NCBI GenBank assembly: GCA_023374045.1
Contig: CM041777.1
Coordinates: 86,174,300-86,238,299 of the forward strand
DNA length: 64,000 nucleotides
Direction: 5' to 3'
Source of the DNA: Limonium bicolor
Lineage: Eukaryota; Streptophyta; Magnoliopsida; Caryophyllales; Plumbaginaceae
The translations under genes and the position numbers were made by a program. Positions 1 through 10,619 of the stretch are shown here, piece by piece. The notes under the pieces were generated by a model. It made no database searches. It worked only from the letters and a program-made list of their open reading frames with translations, and had not been told where the DNA came from. Every line of letters begins with the position of its first letter. The stretch's first letter is position 1.

Positions 1-220
1 GCTTCTACCGGCTCGGAGTTAGGCTCAGACAAGATATTATGCTCTACAGACGGAGGACTTTCCCACCAATATAGTTCTCGATCAGATTGTTGTGGTGGTT
101 GGTATCCAATCATTCTTTGAAAAGCAAGAACTGCTTCCCGCTTGCGCTGCAAGCTTGTTCCACCATCAATCTCGTCTCCTCATCATAATTGTTCTCCATT
201 CTCATTAGCTAGCCTACAGA
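1..220 (-). pseudogene. Unidentified coding-like fragment at window edge
   Basis: Read on the minus strand, this stretch starts with a possible ATG near position 190. It holds open segments in two frames, including one ending in a Glu/Pro/Ser-rich stretch that reaches the window edge. I do not recognise the product. It follows an A-rich stretch resembling the leader between the primer-binding site and gag of the element at 598-7721, so it may be the 5' coding end of a neighbouring related element. A frame change near position 150 suggests it is broken. The assignment is inference from position only. Confidence 0.2.
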
Positions 221-597
221 AACAAAAACAAAAATAAAAAGTAAAATAGAACTAAAAATAGAAAAGAAACACAAAAACAAAATGAATTAAATAAAATAAC
301 TAATAGAAAAACAAAATGTAAATAAATGAGAATTGCTAAAATAAATAACAAGTAAATAAATAAATAAATAAAATAGAAACGTAAAATATAAACAAAAGCA
401 AAACAAAAGAGTTAACTAAAAATAAATAAACAGAATTAGATCACCGAAAATAGAAACTAGAATAATCAAAGAAAAGATAAAAAGAAAAGAACTTAAACAA
501 AAAGAAAATATAAAGAAAAAGAAAAGTTAAACAAAATAAAACCGTAACACAAATCTAATTAAACAAAAAAAAAGAATTCAATAAATAAACTCACAAA
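221..597 (-). other. A-rich leader-like stretch
   Basis: On the plus strand this is almost only A with scattered single T, C and G. It closely resembles in composition the 5621-6115 leader of the adjacent Athila-like element. It joins abruptly to LTR sequence at about 598. The simplest reading is the 5' leader of a second element copy whose LTR end and primer-binding site were deleted. No coding potential is seen. Confidence 0.3.
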
Positions 598-1627
598 CAG
601 ATTAACCTATAGGCAAACCATGCTTCTAGTCGTTAATCCGGTTTAACTTCCTATGTCTTGTTAACTAATCTCAGCGCCGCATTTTGATTAGAAAACTATA
701 AATATTGCTTTAATAATTAGCTAGAGAATTAAAGCACACGAAGAACAGGAATTAAACTACTGCAATTATAATCAGAGAAAAAGATTACAAAATAACTATA
801 AAAATTCGGTTTGCTACACCAACCCGGGGAGCTAAATTAACTACTCAAACATAATCATAAAAGTAACAAAAACAACAAAGGAAGAACACTTTGACATATT
901 AGACAAAAAGGAAAGAAGAAACCCAATTAAGAAGATTTTCTGCTCCGCCTTCTGTCTTCACATGTCTCTACATTAATCCCCTGTCAGTAGTGTGGTATGG
1001 TAACAATGGTGGAATTGTGGGTGTGCAAGGAGAGATTGAGAGGCCGAAGCCTCTCTCAGGTGTGGCGGCGTACAGAGCGTGAATATCTCGTTTCGTAGCC
1101 CTAATATCGATTTATATGCCGCTCCATAAATTATCTTCACCTTCATTATAATCACGTTCCTATAATCACGTGATAATTTATTTTCCTCCTCAATGTGTTG
1201 TAGCCGTCAGATGAATACCCTCTTCTAATGTTGCCGCCTCCAATCTTTATCAAACTGGTTGCTTTAATTAAACGTATCACTTGATTATTTAATCAAATGT
1301 CTTAACTGTCTTCAGATAAATAATGATGCACCGTGAGCATGAGTGCTTGGCTGATGTGGCTCATGGATCGTGACATTGATGTGCTGTAGCAGAGTGAATT
1401 ATGCTGAAGTACGACATGCAAATGTGTTACATATATATATTTACATATATATCACAACAAATGTAGATCTAAGACATTTTTTCCTGCATTTGACACATAA
1501 AATGTAGCAGTTCAAATCAAAATATAAATCTAAGGAAAAGTATATGATAAGTGTAAAATATGACATGAATTGTTATAAAAATAGGAAAAATTAAAGCTCC
1601 AAAAGTATATATATTTTGCACTTATCA
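598..1627 (-). repeat. Truncated 3' LTR of non-autonomous Athila-like element
   Basis: This segment aligns by eye with 6605-7721, the 5' LTR of the same element. Shared blocks include the stretch from ATTAACCTATAGG onward, the segment with AATTAAACTACTGCAATTATA, and the end ...CACTTATCA. About 465 bp corresponding to 6140-6604 are missing, so the R-U5 side is lost. The two LTRs differ at many positions including indels, which indicates an old element. A minus-strand TATAAAT at 1111-1117 lines up roughly with the TATA box of the intact LTR. The element's polypurine tract begins immediately to the right, at about 1630. Confidence 0.65.
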
Positions 1628-1628
1628 A

Positions 1629-1666
1629 ACTTCCTCACACTTAGTTTTTGCTTGTCCTCAAGCAAA
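1629..1666 (-). promoter_or_regulatory. Polypurine tract plus AGGA-loop hairpin
   Basis: In the sense (minus) direction a stem-loop TTTGCTTG-AGGA-CAAGCAAA (arms 1659-1666 and 1647-1654) is followed by a purine-rich tract ending GTGTGAGGAAG and then the LTR. The tract is in the right place to prime plus-strand DNA synthesis. The hairpin is the same in design as those at 34560-34577, 45953-45970 and 57445-57462. Confidence 0.55.
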
Positions 1667-2520
1667 TATAGAATATGACTACTCTTAAGAGCCGTAGTAT
1701 TGAAACTCAGGATCAAACAACTGCTGATGGAAAACAAGCAAAATGACAATCAAAAGAATAGTTCTGCTATCTGCTGTAGGTTTTCGCAAACAGTGAAAAA
1801 GAGAGTGGAGTTTAAAAGCATGGAGAAGTTAGAGTATAGAAACTGAAACTGAATAGTTTGGGATCTTCCACCGTTTCTTCCTCTAACCTTTGGATGACAA
1901 GGGGTGTGAAGTAATGCCTTATTCCGCGATACCTTTCAACACCACGTACTCATGATCAGAATAAGCAAAATTGAATTACACTTTTAACTTTTCAAAGTTC
2001 CTTTTCCTCAACATTCTATTTTGCTATTTGCATATTCAATTCATCCCCCCAGACTTTTCTCTACACCCTTGTAGCGGCTTTGGGCCTTCTATCCCAGATC
2101 AGATGACCTTAGGTAGATGGGTGATGAAGCACCCCAAGGACTTAATAACCGAGTGAAGAGGCCTGTTTTGGTTCAGAAATTTTAATTCAGATCAGCGGAG
2201 TACCTTGCCTTATCCTTTTCATACCAAACTTTCTCATCATTCCCAAAATCCTAAACTAGACTAATTCAGTTTTTATAATCAGCTAATCCACCAAATTTCA
2301 ATGAAAATAGATTCAGTTTGGATAAAACTATACATACAAACAGCCAAAAGCAGAAAGATTCTTGAGGTGGCCATCAGGCTTGTTTTCAAAACCTCAACAA
2401 AAAATTTCACCTGAATTCAATATTTATTAGCACTTAAAAGAAGCAATTCTTTCAAAACAAAAGGACAATCAAACGTAAATGTGGCATTAAGTGCAATGAC
2501 AATATTTAGAAAGTACTCCT

Positions 2521-2557
2521 ACTTCCTCACACTTAAGAGGAGCAATGTCCTCATTGT
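2521..2557 (-). promoter_or_regulatory. Second polypurine-like motif with AGGA-loop hairpin
   Basis: In the sense direction a stem-loop (arms 2552-2557 and 2542-2547, loop AGGA) precedes a tract containing AAGTGTGAGGAAG. The stem letters differ from those of the primary copy at 1647-1666, but the loop and spacing are kept. It matches the second site of the array elements at 35486-35505. Confidence 0.5.
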
Positions 2558-2697
2558 TCACAAATTCAAACCAAGAAGAGGACTTTCTAAATAGTGCAAA
2601 TTCATCAAAAGTTAACTAAAGATCTCATGGACTTGATGCATTCAAAGTGTAAGCTGGACTTAAAATAAGAGTGAAAGGACACGAAAACTCCCCTGAC

Positions 2698-2868
2698 ATC
2701 TTCAGATTGAGGAAGGGCACCTTCCTCACACTTAGGTCCTTCACCGGTGTAGAAATCTTCAGATTGAGGAAGGGCACCTTCCTCACACTTAGGTCCTTTA
2801 CCGGGGTAGAAATCTTCAGATTGAGGAAGGGTACCTTCCTCACACTTAAGTCCTTTACCGGGGTAGGG
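2698..2868 (-). repeat. 57-bp tandem repeat, three copies
   Basis: Three head-to-tail 57-bp units start at 2698, 2755 and 2812, followed by a partial fourth. They differ at only a few positions. Each unit contains the polypurine-like motif AAGTGTGAGGAAG on the minus strand. Because 57 is a multiple of three, all frames stay open, which produces repetitive ORFs on both strands that I do not regard as genes. Confidence 0.8.
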
Positions 2869-3090
2869 ATCCTCCTCACACTTGCTATGAAGCAAGTGTC
2901 CAGCCTATCGAGTGTCTATGATCACCACACCTGCAAGCAATCTCATAAAAGCAACAAGAATTGACGCTAAAAGCATCTCATTAAATGCATGGGCATTAGA
3001 AACCTCGAGTGAGTAAACTGGACAATAAGAAACTCAATAAAAATTAAAAGAACTACAAATCAAAAGAAAACTGGAAACTAAAAACTACCA

Positions 3091-3140
3091 CAGGGTTGCC
3101 TCCCAGTCAGCCGCCCTTCTTTATAGTCTTTGGCTAGACT
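3091..3140 (-). promoter_or_regulatory. Conserved post-pol motif
   Basis: The sense strand reads GTCTAGCCAAAGAC, a short gap, then GGGAGGCAACCC. The same two blocks follow pol in all three array elements (38350-38400 and equivalents). It lies just after the stop of the protease frame here, although this element has no RT or integrase. The function is unknown to me; conservation between diverged families suggests a role in RNA processing or packaging. Confidence 0.5.
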
Positions 3141-3149
3141 TTCCCTCGA

Positions 3150-3956
3150 CTACGTCATTCCATTGCAACATGTTGAATTAGGAGGATTACGCTTACAAGG
3201 ATCCACTAGACATCTTCTTTTTGGTTGAAGGATCCGCTTAACCCGCCAAACTTTTTCAACTTTCTTCTTTTGTCGTAATCGTTTGGGGGTGTACATTCCA
3301 TCATGAGAGTCACCAGGACAGACAAAATAGATATGATCCTTACCTTTGTCCGGTGCCTCAGTCTTGTAGGCAGCAGAAGAATGTTTCTTCTTGACTAGCA
3401 CCTTAGTTTTCTTACATGTATTGGTGATCTTTGAAATTTTTTTAGGCACCGAAGAGTCAACAATAGCTATACCAGAACAAAACTGAACTCCTGCAAGATT
3501 TCTCTTATTATGAGTCATATCAAAAGAGACCTGCTCATCATGGTATCGCAATATTATTTTCCCTTCTTCTGCATCTATTAAAATACGAGCAGTGCGCATA
3601 AAAGGTCTACCTAAGATAATAGGCACTTCTGAATCCTCCTCCATGTCTACAACGGTAAAATCAGCAGGAAAAGAAAATTTTCCTACCGTCACTATTAAGT
3701 CTTCCACCTTACCCTTTGGATAAACTATGGAGCGGTTAGCCAATTGCAATCGAATGGATGTAGGAAAACATTGACCAACTCCTAGTTTATTAAAAACTGA
3801 TAAAGGCATTAAGTTGATACTTGCACCTAAATTGCACAATCCTTTACCACAATTTACCTTTTCAATAGAGCAAGGTATGATGGGGAGTCCAGGATCACCA
3901 AGCTTAGGAGGGAGCTCCTTTAGAAGGACTGCTGAGACCGTCTCTGTTAACTCCAC
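3150..3956 (-). pseudogene. Retropepsin-like protease region, Athila type, active-site Asp replaced
   Basis: This is a 268-residue open frame in phase with gag upstream, separated from it by an amber codon at 3963-3965. Residues ~25-150 match the aspartic protease domain of Athila polyproteins. They resemble the protease of the array elements (41600-42000), including the [11 protein letters not shown] block. The catalytic motif reads NLGAS where the array elements have DLGAS, so the essential Asp is Asn and the enzyme should be inactive. After the protease comes a Lys/Arg-rich tail of ~100 residues, then a stop and the post-pol motif. No RT, RNase H or integrase is present. The element is therefore of the gag(-protease)-only, non-autonomous kind and would depend on a helper element. 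Confidence 0.75.
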
Positions 3957-3962
3957 TGTCTC

Positions 3963-5620
3963 CTACTCCTGCAAATTACGCTTATCAAATATGGGATTCT
4001 TCAAAAATTTAGCATAATTGGGCATCCTAGTACAAATATATTCAAAAGAATACTTAGCAGTTAATTGTTCCATGAAGCTCAGAAATTTCTCAAATTGCTT
4101 ATCATAATCACTCATTAAAACTGGAACAGGATATGACAATGATTTTATTAATGCAATTCGAGAATCAGAAAAAGAAAATAAAGTAGGTTGAGTTTCAAGA
4201 GACTCCTCCTCCTTGGATTTTTCTACTTTGCTGTCGAAGTCCTCAACTTCTACAATTTCATGCATGAGAGTTTCTTTTGCAGCTTCGGGAGCACTAGGTT
4301 CTAGTCGCTTCTCACCGTCCAATGTTACTGATTTACAATGTTCTACCGGATTTGGTTTCGGTTGATTTGGAAGCGAACCTGCTTGCATTTGTGCTAACTG
4401 TTGTGACATTTGATTCAACTGCCTCTCTACACTCTGATTTATGTATGCTTGATCAGCAAATTTGGCCTCCAAGTCTGCAATTCTGGAATTAGTAGCCTGG
4501 CCCTGTTTCAGCAACTCTGCAAACATGCTCTCGATCCTGCTGTTTCCTTCCTGGGGATCCTGAACTTGTTCCAGCTGTCTATTAAAATGAGATTGTCTAG
4601 TATTCTGATTATAAGAATTATTGCCCATAGACTGATCATTACCTCGCCACTGAGACTGCTGATTATTTCTCCAACTATTTTGACCATAAGCATTAGGAAA
4701 AGAGTTACCTGGTCGGTGGTTTATAGAATTTACCTCCTCTAGATTTCCAGCAAAACCAGGTCCCTCGCAGTTGAAGGTCTCATGGGCTCCACCGCAGATA
4801 TCACAGCACGGATTCAAATACTGGGAAGATATAGATGCTGCCTCCACCGTTTGTTGTGGTTGATTCAAGGTAAGCTTCTCAATAGCTTTTGCTAATGCTG
4901 ACAACTGAGCTGAAACGTGATCCTGCGGGGGAAAACTATGAATTCCAGTTTCTCCTCTCCCCTTATTCTTGCACCACTGTCTGGTGCTCTCGGTCATCGA
5001 ATCCAGGAGCTCAATTGCTTCTGCACCTGTCTTACTCATAAAATTTCCTCCAGAAGCAGAATTTAGCAAATGCTTATTAGAATCACTTAAACCATTAAAA
5101 AATGACAAAACAAGGTCCCTATCACTCATACCGTGGTGTGGGCATGCAATTTGGAGTTTTTTGAATCTATCCCATGAATCATAAAGTGACTCACCTGGTT
5201 CCTGACAAAAGTTATTAATCTCACCGATCTTTTCTCTGGTTTGGACGGTGGATAATATTTGGCCAGGAACTTGCTTGCTAGATCAGCCCAAGTATAAACG
5301 CTACGAGGTTGCAGACTTCTTAACCACCCAGAGGCTCCATCTCTCAAAGAATAGGGAAACAATTGTAGACGAATGCGCTCATTTAAATTTCCTGTTTTAT
5401 TAAATAAACCACAAAATTCTAGGAATGAAGAAATATGACGTGGAGCATCATCCGAGTCTAGCCCACTAAATTGCCCCTGGTGGTAAAGTGTAGTAATGTA
5501 ACTTGCTTTAAATTGCCAGGAATCTAATTCAGCTGTTGTAACTTGTGGGAGAACAATAGCAGAAGGTCTTCCCTCAACTAACGGTTGCTGATATTCACTC
5601 AAGGTCTGTCTGTCCGTCAT
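3963..5620 (-). pseudogene. Gag polyprotein, Athila-type, frameshifted
   Basis: Gag would form the virus-like particle that packages element RNA. Two open frames overlap in the right order: 5620-5126 (N-terminal part, 164 residues) and 5129-3963 (388 residues). The first carries the retrotransposon-gag core, with LFPYSLRDGASGWL and a following FLAKYYPP block. The second continues from the PHHG-type position through a FFNGL block. The frames join by a frameshift near 5225-5240. A zinc knuckle C-X2-C-X3-H-X4-C (CDICGGAHETFNC) lies near residue 110 of the second frame, followed by a Gln/Asn-rich stretch. The start at 5618-5620 (Met-Thr-Asp-Arg) is the first ATG after the A-rich leader. The frame ends at an in-phase amber codon before protease; readthrough is possible but a simple mutation is likelier. 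Confidence 0.75.
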
Positions 5621-6115
5621 TCTGAAATACTATCGAAAAACAAAATAAAAAGAGAATTGCCAAAACTAATAACAAAGAAAAAATAACAAAAATAAACAGA
5701 AATAAATCAGAAAAAATAAAATGAAATCGTGATCACAACTAAAAAAAGGAAAGAAAATTAAAGTAAAAGAAAATGAAGAAAATCAAAAACAAAAAGATAA
5801 ATCGTAAATATGAAATTCACGTACTGCAAAAGCTATGTAAAGCAAATCAAATCAAATCAAATTTGAACGGAATAAAATTAATACGAAGAAAAACTAAACT
5901 AAAATAATAAAATAAAACAAAAACTAATCAACCTAGAATAACAACTGACTAACGAAGCCTAATACTATTCACTAACCAAATCGTAAACAAAATATAGCCT
6001 AGTAAAAATAAACGAAACAAGATTAATAAACAATACAAAAACAAAATAAATAACTAAGAAACAACAACTAAACTAAATCTCAATTAAATAAATTGTCAAT
6101 TAACCGTGCCAGAGG
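5621..6115 (-). other. A-rich 5' leader between primer-binding site and gag
   Basis: The stretch is very A-rich on the plus strand (T-rich in the sense RNA), with no gene. It lies between the tRNA-Asp primer site and the gag start, where an untranslated leader and packaging signal are expected. Confidence 0.6.
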
Positions 6116-6133
6116 TCCCCGGCAACGGCGCCA
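6116..6133 (-). promoter_or_regulatory. Primer-binding site for tRNA-Asp
   Basis: The minus strand reads TGGCGCCGTTGCCGGGGA, complementary to the 3' end of plant tRNA-Asp(GUC) including CCA. It is six bases from the LTR end. A tRNA-Asp primer is typical of the Athila lineage. Only the 3' end of the tRNA is matched, so this is not a tRNA gene. Confidence 0.85.
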
Positions 6134-6139
6134 AAAACT

Positions 6140-7721
6140 TGTTGAGCAGAAATATGTGTTACTATACTTCAACCTAGGCAGTGTACCTATCGTTTTGCGG
6201 GTATAGTGAATTGAGTGGGGTTGTCGATCTCAGGGACCTCGTTCAATTAACTGACAATTTATCAACTAACTGAGAAACTAAACTAAGAAAACAGGAAACG
6301 TCACTTTTTCACGTTTTACTTAATTTAATGAAAAGATTGACTCAATAAACAAATATAAAATAATAATACAATCAAAATCAACTAAGTAAATAAATAAAGA
6401 TTAAAACTCTAAATAAAAGGAAGCACCCCGGATTGTTCTGCAAACCTTCACTTTATAACTTTTCCCTAATTCTGCAATAAACTCAGAAACTATAATTAAT
6501 TCGTCAATGGCTAAGTCTAACGAATCCTAACCAGTTGCTAGAACTAGCAGCAGACTAATGCTCTAATCCGGACACAACTAATCGTATAAAGAACAGTTTC
6601 TATTGGAGACCGATTAACCTATAGGCGGGATCATGCTTCTAGTCGTTAATCAGGTTTAATTCCTATGTCTTGTTATCTATCTCAGCTCTCGCGTGTTGAT
6701 TAGAAAACTACAAATATAGCTTTAATAATTGATCAGAGAATTAAAGCGCATGAAGAACAAGAATTAAACTACTGCAATTATAATCAGATAAGAGATTACA
6801 AAATAAATATAAAGATCCGGTTTGCTACCCCAATCCGGGGAACTAATCTAACAACTCAAACATAAACATAAAAGTAACAACAATAAGAAAGAGTATGAAA
6901 CAATAATAATATGTGGAAGTGGTGGTGGATTGATGTGGTGATAATGGTGGTGGATGTGCTGATGGTGTGGGTGAGATGATGTTGTGGTGATGATGCGTGA
7001 ATAGATGGTGTGCTGATGGAGATGATGTCGAATCTGATGGTGAACTAATGGAGGCCTAAGCCCCTCTGGGCGTGGATGCATGATCCTGATTGATGAATGA
7101 ACTGATCAATTTATAGACAGCAGCGACTGAGATTAGATAAATAAAAATATTTATCTTATAATCTTGATAAAAACGCGTCGCGAGCCCTCCGATTTTTGCT
7201 ATCCCCTTGTATCTGCGCCTCTGCATAATGTCTGCGCCAGCTTCAGAGTTGTCGGCCCAGCCTTCCACCAATGTCATGCGGGTTGGTCATCATGCTCTGC
7301 GGCCCAAAATTATATAAAGGTCCACGTGAGTTATCATGTGATCATGAAAGAATTGTAGAGAATGATTAATTAATGCAAGTGAGCAGCTGAACTTTTACAG
7401 TTAAGTAAATGATGAAGTAATGATGATGTTAATGTAATGATTATGTCATGTGAGTGCATGTCTTTTACGTAGGTAAAAGTTAAAACCGGTGGATAATAAA
7501 CGGAATGATGATTAATTCATGATTATAATTAATCATGAATTAATTATGAAATTAGTATTTAATTCCAAGGCATTTTTCTAGATTTGAACCATGAAATGTA
7601 TTAGTTCACATAAAAGCATAAATATAAGGAAAAGCATATGATAAGTGAGAAATATGACATGAATTATTGCAGGAATAGAAAGAATTAGAGCCCTAAAAGT
7701 AGATATATTTCACACTTATCA
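6140..7721 (-). repeat. 5' LTR of non-autonomous Athila-like element
   Basis: On the plus strand the LTR starts TGTTGAGCAG next to the primer site and ends CACTTATCA, giving TG...CA termini. It is about 1.58 kb. A minus-strand TATA box (CTATAAAT, 7109-7117) is a plausible promoter, placing the transcript start near 7075-7085. The right boundary is set by comparison with the end of the left LTR at 1627 and could move by one or two bases. I could not identify a target-site duplication because the left end is truncated. Confidence 0.75.
7109..7117 (-). promoter_or_regulatory. TATA box in LTR
   Basis: CTATAAAT lies on the minus strand in the middle of the LTR, with the related LTR carrying TATAAAT at a similar place. 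It would drive transcription toward gag. Confidence 0.45.
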
Positions 7722-9873
7722 ACTTTGCCCATTGTTTCTCCAATCCTCCTACATGTAATCCCATATGTTTAAACACTACCTAGGCCCTCCAAATTGCCTT
7801 AGTTCATCGACCAAGTTCCTTACTAAATCTATCAATCAACTTACACAATTTCCTCATTTCCTTTCCACACTTACAACAGTTTTTCATCCTTCAATGCTAC
7901 AGATTGTTGTTCCAACTTCTTACCCTCAATACTCCTACTACCAATACCATTATTAGCATCCCAAATGTCTCATCTTACCATGCCAATTCATTTCCAAGCA
8001 ATTGCACCATTTATACCCAAGTCCAACCTTCATTTTACCAAGTCTTATACTCTAGTTCTTCCTAGTTTCTCCAAGGCAATCCAATACCTCTTGCTACAGC
8101 TTTTATATCCTTTCATTCTCTTACCACAACTACTACTCCATAGTTATTAAACATCTGTACCAACTCCTATACACACCTTGGTTTCCCCATTCACCAAGTC
8201 ATCCACACATGTACATATTCCTACCAAATTTTGCCATAGTTCATCTACTTCTCTTACTTATCCACACATCTCCTTTCTCATTAATTCATCCCTATTCTAG
8301 CCAAACCACAAGGGTTCTACCAGCACACATACAAATATAAATTCCTCAATACATCAATACTCCATCAAACATCAATACCAATACTCAAACACAATATACT
8401 TGGCTCTAAGGCCTACAATTTACTTACTAGTTCCCAAATACTCAAAACTTCATAAACTTCAATACTAATACAATAGTTTAGGTTCTTTTATTTGTTTACC
8501 TATTCCCATTACTCTAACGCAATAGAATTTAACATTAGGAATGAGCTCTTACCTTGAGCTTATTTTTCCTTCATTTCTTTTCCCATTCTCCTTCTGCTCT
8601 CTTCTTTGCACCAAAAATCGGTCATATGGGGAATGGAGTTTCCAAACTCCATTCCCATCACCCAAAGCACACAAAACAATTGTAATTAAACTACTAACCC
8701 TTAAATTAACACTAATTCATTGAAGTGTTAAAAATACAAATTCTAGGGTTTACCTTTGGAGTGTTTTAGGAGGGGTTTTAGCCCTTGGTTCAAGAAGGTG
8801 AATCCACCACCATTGCAAGGTTGATATTTTGCTCAAAGGAGAGAGAGAAAATGGAGTGTTACAAAGAGGTAAAAATCGATTATGAGCAAGGATGGAGAAA
8901 TATGAGTTCTTTCATGGAGATTTTTACCTTAATGGAGAGAGGGGACTCCAAGCTACACATTGATGCTATTTTCTTCACCAATGGGGTATACCCACGAAAA
9001 TAAACTTCCTCATTTTTGGATTTTGAAAAGAGAGAAGTGTAGAGGAAGATGAGGGGATTACAAATATGTAATTATTTTTACATTTGGAGCTCAAATGAAG
9101 GTAGATCATGGGAGAGAAGTGAGAGTTGCCATTGTTGTTGTTGGGGGAGCTCAAAATCGCAGCCAGAGGGGAGGAGGAAGAGAGAGAGCACGGTGGGGAA
9201 GAAAGAAATGGGAGAGAGAAGAGAGAAATGAGAGGGGAGAGAGAATGTGAGTGCTTTTTACTTTCCCACCTTTTTGCTTTTGCTCTCTTATTTAATTAAC
9301 TAGTTACATGTGTGTGTGAGGGATTATTTAACTAGTAAAAACCGGCCCCATATAGTATACTAGTTGGAGCGTTTTTCGTCTTTTACAGAAAACGCTCGTT
9401 ATTTTACCCGGTTTCGGTACTATTCACTAATCGGGCCCGTTTTCTGGAATTTTCTCGTTTAATTATTTTTGTTGGTTATTAAGCTTCCATAAATGCTTAA
9501 TAATTATTATTTAATGATTCACGATTTTTACGGGTCCGTTTGACCACTTAAAGTCATGTTTTCGGGTTTTCTCGAAAAATGTGCGCTACAGCTCTATTAG
9601 CGTTTTAATACATTATTTAGATCCGTTTTCTTCGGGAGTTGTTCCCATTTATTATTTAGGTATTATTAATCCTTTAGAATCCATATAATATGTTAACCGA
9701 GGTCACATACCTCCTATGGTTATTTAACGCTTATTTAGCGTTTTTCGTTTTTTATGCGTTTCTTTATTTCTTTTGGATTTATTTTCCCTCACCAATACTA
9801 CTTAAGCAATATTAGGGTCTTAAATAAGGATTAGAATACTCTTAATCACTATATTTAAGTTCGGGGTATTTCA
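7722..9873 (-). repeat. Possible partial chromovirus-type LTR
   Basis: There is no convincing gene. Read on the minus strand, the right end begins TGAAATACCCCGAAC at 9873. It continues through AT-rich sequence with an inverted repeat GAGCGTTTT/AAAACGCTC (9368-9399), then an abrupt change at ~9290 to CT-rich leader-like sequence (9040-9260). This is the style of long LTRs of Tekay/Del-like chromoviruses with a promoter and pyrimidine-rich leader. The other end would have been cut by the insertion ending at 7721. Several small ORFs (for example 7765-7956, 8541-8723 and 8785-9003) have no recognisable features. No second LTR is in the window, so this remains a guess. Confidence 0.3.
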
Positions 9874-10187
9874 AACGCACTGCACATAACTCACTTAACT
9901 AATTTGTTCAAAAACGCCGGACGAAACAACCACACTGCCAAACAGCAATTTTTAAAATAGCCACATATACACCAGCACAAAACAACCAGCAAAACACTGC
10001 AAAACAACCAAACCAAAACAACCGCAAAAAAGCCATACCAAACAGAGCCTTAATGTTCCGAGCATTCGTCAATTAACGCCTCCATCTTCGATCTATATAT
10101 GTCGAAGGCAGACTTGACTTCTTATGGATCCTGATTCCAGCTATTCGAAATTTCTCCTAAACTCTTTGGTTTCAGTTAGCGTGGTAG
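9874..10187. other. Unassigned AC-rich intergenic stretch
   Basis: The stretch contains runs of AACCA/CAAAACA-type sequence ending near 10048 in ACCAAACAGAGCC. This resembles the common plant MITE terminus GGCTCTGTTTGGT read on the other strand, but I find no partner terminus. Confidence 0.25.
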
Positions 10188-10192
10188 CTCTT

Positions 10193-10520
10193 TAACAGAA
10201 GAGAAGAGCAAGAGGAAAGTTTGCATAAAGGAGCAGAATCTTGAATGAAAACCTATTGATATTCTTTCTTCTTGTTTGCAAACCTAATACTATCGAATGT
10301 ATATATACTGATGCAAAGAGCTAGGAGATAAAAAGGAGAATCAAAAAGATAATTTTTTGTAATCAGTAAAGAATCTAAACTAATACGTATATCATAATAA
10401 AACTGATTACTAATTTTACTGATTACTAATATTGCATTAATTTTACTGATTACTAATATTGCATGGGCTAATCAAGTGGGCAGGGTTATGTGTTTGGACA
10501 ATCAGCCCACTATTCCAGTA
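10193..10520 (-). repeat. 3' LTR of copia element (328 bp)
   Basis: Plus-strand ends are TAACAGAAGAG... and ...CTATTCCAGTA. Both end blocks match the 5' LTR at 13839-13951. It is followed by ACCCTCCCTGCC, which is a purine tract on the element's sense strand. Confidence 0.75.
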
Positions 10521-10532
10521 CCCTCCCTGCCG
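10521..10532 (-). promoter_or_regulatory. Polypurine tract of copia element
   Basis: The sense strand reads GGCAGGGAGGG directly beside the 3' LTR, the expected primer for second-strand synthesis. Confidence 0.55.
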
Positions 10533-10619
10533 CAAGCAGAAGGGGATCTTGATCCTCTAGGCTTAGAATATTACTTCTAGCCACCCCATCTGTGTGAGTT
10601 GTTTCTTGTATGATGTTCC

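Larger units (their letters stand above)
1667..3090 (-). other. 3' UTR of non-autonomous Athila-like element
   Basis: No convincing coding sequence is seen. The region holds a second polypurine-like motif with its own hairpin (2521-2557) and a 57-bp tandem repeat (2698-2868), listed separately. It also contains a block near 2075-2160, with a settable match around TTCTATCCCAGATCAGATGA, that recurs at 35000, 46395 and 57890 in the array elements. The two families therefore share parts of the 3' UTR. Confidence 0.5.

Noticed and set aside
2605..2964. Overlapping repetitive ORFs on both strands across the 57-bp repeat
   Set aside because: A repeat length divisible by three keeps all frames open. 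No start context or homology.
7765..9231. Several ORFs of 60-72 residues
   Set aside because: No domain, no codon pattern and no neighbours of a gene. Expected by chance in AT-rich DNA.
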